From: Emticicia soli
GTDB lineage: Bacteria; Bacteroidota; Bacteroidia; Cytophagales; Spirosomataceae
Assembly: GCF_037860775.1 (NCBI RefSeq)
Contig: NZ_JBBEWC010000003.1
Span: 62,001-126,000 of the forward strand
DNA: 64,000 nucleotides
Direction: 5' to 3'
Shown here piece after piece: positions 63,992 to 64,000 of the stretch; within the stretch, counting starts at the first letter, position 1, and every line of letters starts with the position of its first letter. The translations under genes were made by a program, and so were the position numbers. The notes under the pieces were generated by a model that was not told where the DNA came from, searched no databases, and saw only the letters and a list, made by a program, of their open reading frames with translations.

Positions 63992-64000
63992 GTATTTAAA

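Overview
The window looks like a chromosomal segment of a Bacteroidota bacterium, probably of the order Cytophagales. The evidence is the gliding/type IX secretion genes gldM-gldN at the left edge, promoters of the Bacteroidota type (TTG, 17-21 bases, TAnnTTTG) in front of many genes, a TonB-dependent receptor with a carboxypeptidase-like N-terminal domain, ECF-sigma and WYL regulators, and the AT-rich, weak-Shine-Dalgarno style of the genes. The exact genus is inference only.

Layout. 1-7.5 kb: end of the gld operon, a small exported protein, glyA, two unknown proteins, purS and pssA, a GNAT acetyltransferase, and a roughly 110-base structured RNA on the minus strand that resembles the signal recognition particle RNA. 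7.5-12.2 kb: a PAP2-like membrane protein, an ECF sigma / anti-sigma / adhesin-like operon, a cupin gene behind a perfect inverted repeat, and a short-chain dehydrogenase. 12.2-20.4 kb: a membrane-anchored endonuclease/phosphatase, a coiled-coil protein, an OmpR-type two-component system, a GH88/105 hydrolase, thioredoxin, an untracked 50-residue membrane protein, a membrane Fe-S oxidoreductase and tRNA-Phe. 20.7-30 kb: a frameshifted NHL-repeat gene, then a minus-strand block made of a COG0523 GTPase, a TonB receptor, a two-permease DUF3526-type ABC exporter/importer and a VanX-like dipeptidase. The GTPase and the receptor each have a promoter covered by two 15-bp 7-1-7 palindromes exactly 39 bp apart, which looks like one metal (zinc or iron) regulon. 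A 160-bp MITE-like inverted repeat follows. 30-36.2 kb: DoxX protein, di-haem peroxidase, FAH-family hydrolase, and a TPR histidine kinase with its LuxR-type regulator.

36.2-55.7 kb is a complete type I-B CRISPR-Cas locus of the Cst1/Cst2 (Tneap) kind. The array is very large: 139 near-identical 30-base repeats plus one decayed repeat, about 9.24 kb. It is transcribed on the minus strand from a leader next to cas2. Cas order in transcription is cas6 - WYL regulator - [41-residue Cys-rich ORF] - cas8b1 - cas7 - cas5 - cas3 - cas4 - cas1 - cas2 - leader - array. The array contains tandem spacer amplifications (one spacer four times, a three-spacer block two and a third times), a distant spacer duplication, and two blocks of a repeat variant. 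The cas operon promoter lies only about 15 bases in front of the small Cys-rich ORF, whose end overlaps the cas8 start; this is the least explained part of the locus.

55.8-64 kb: a small charged repeat protein, a TetR regulator, an operon of three Gfo/Idh/MocA-type oxidoreductases (two with Tat-like signals) with a 26-bp LacI-like palindrome upstream, and a YgiQ-family radical SAM protein whose -7 promoter box ends 5 bases before the start codon. Most lines of coding sequence seen across the CRISPR array are accidental because repeat plus spacer is usually 66 bases, a multiple of three.
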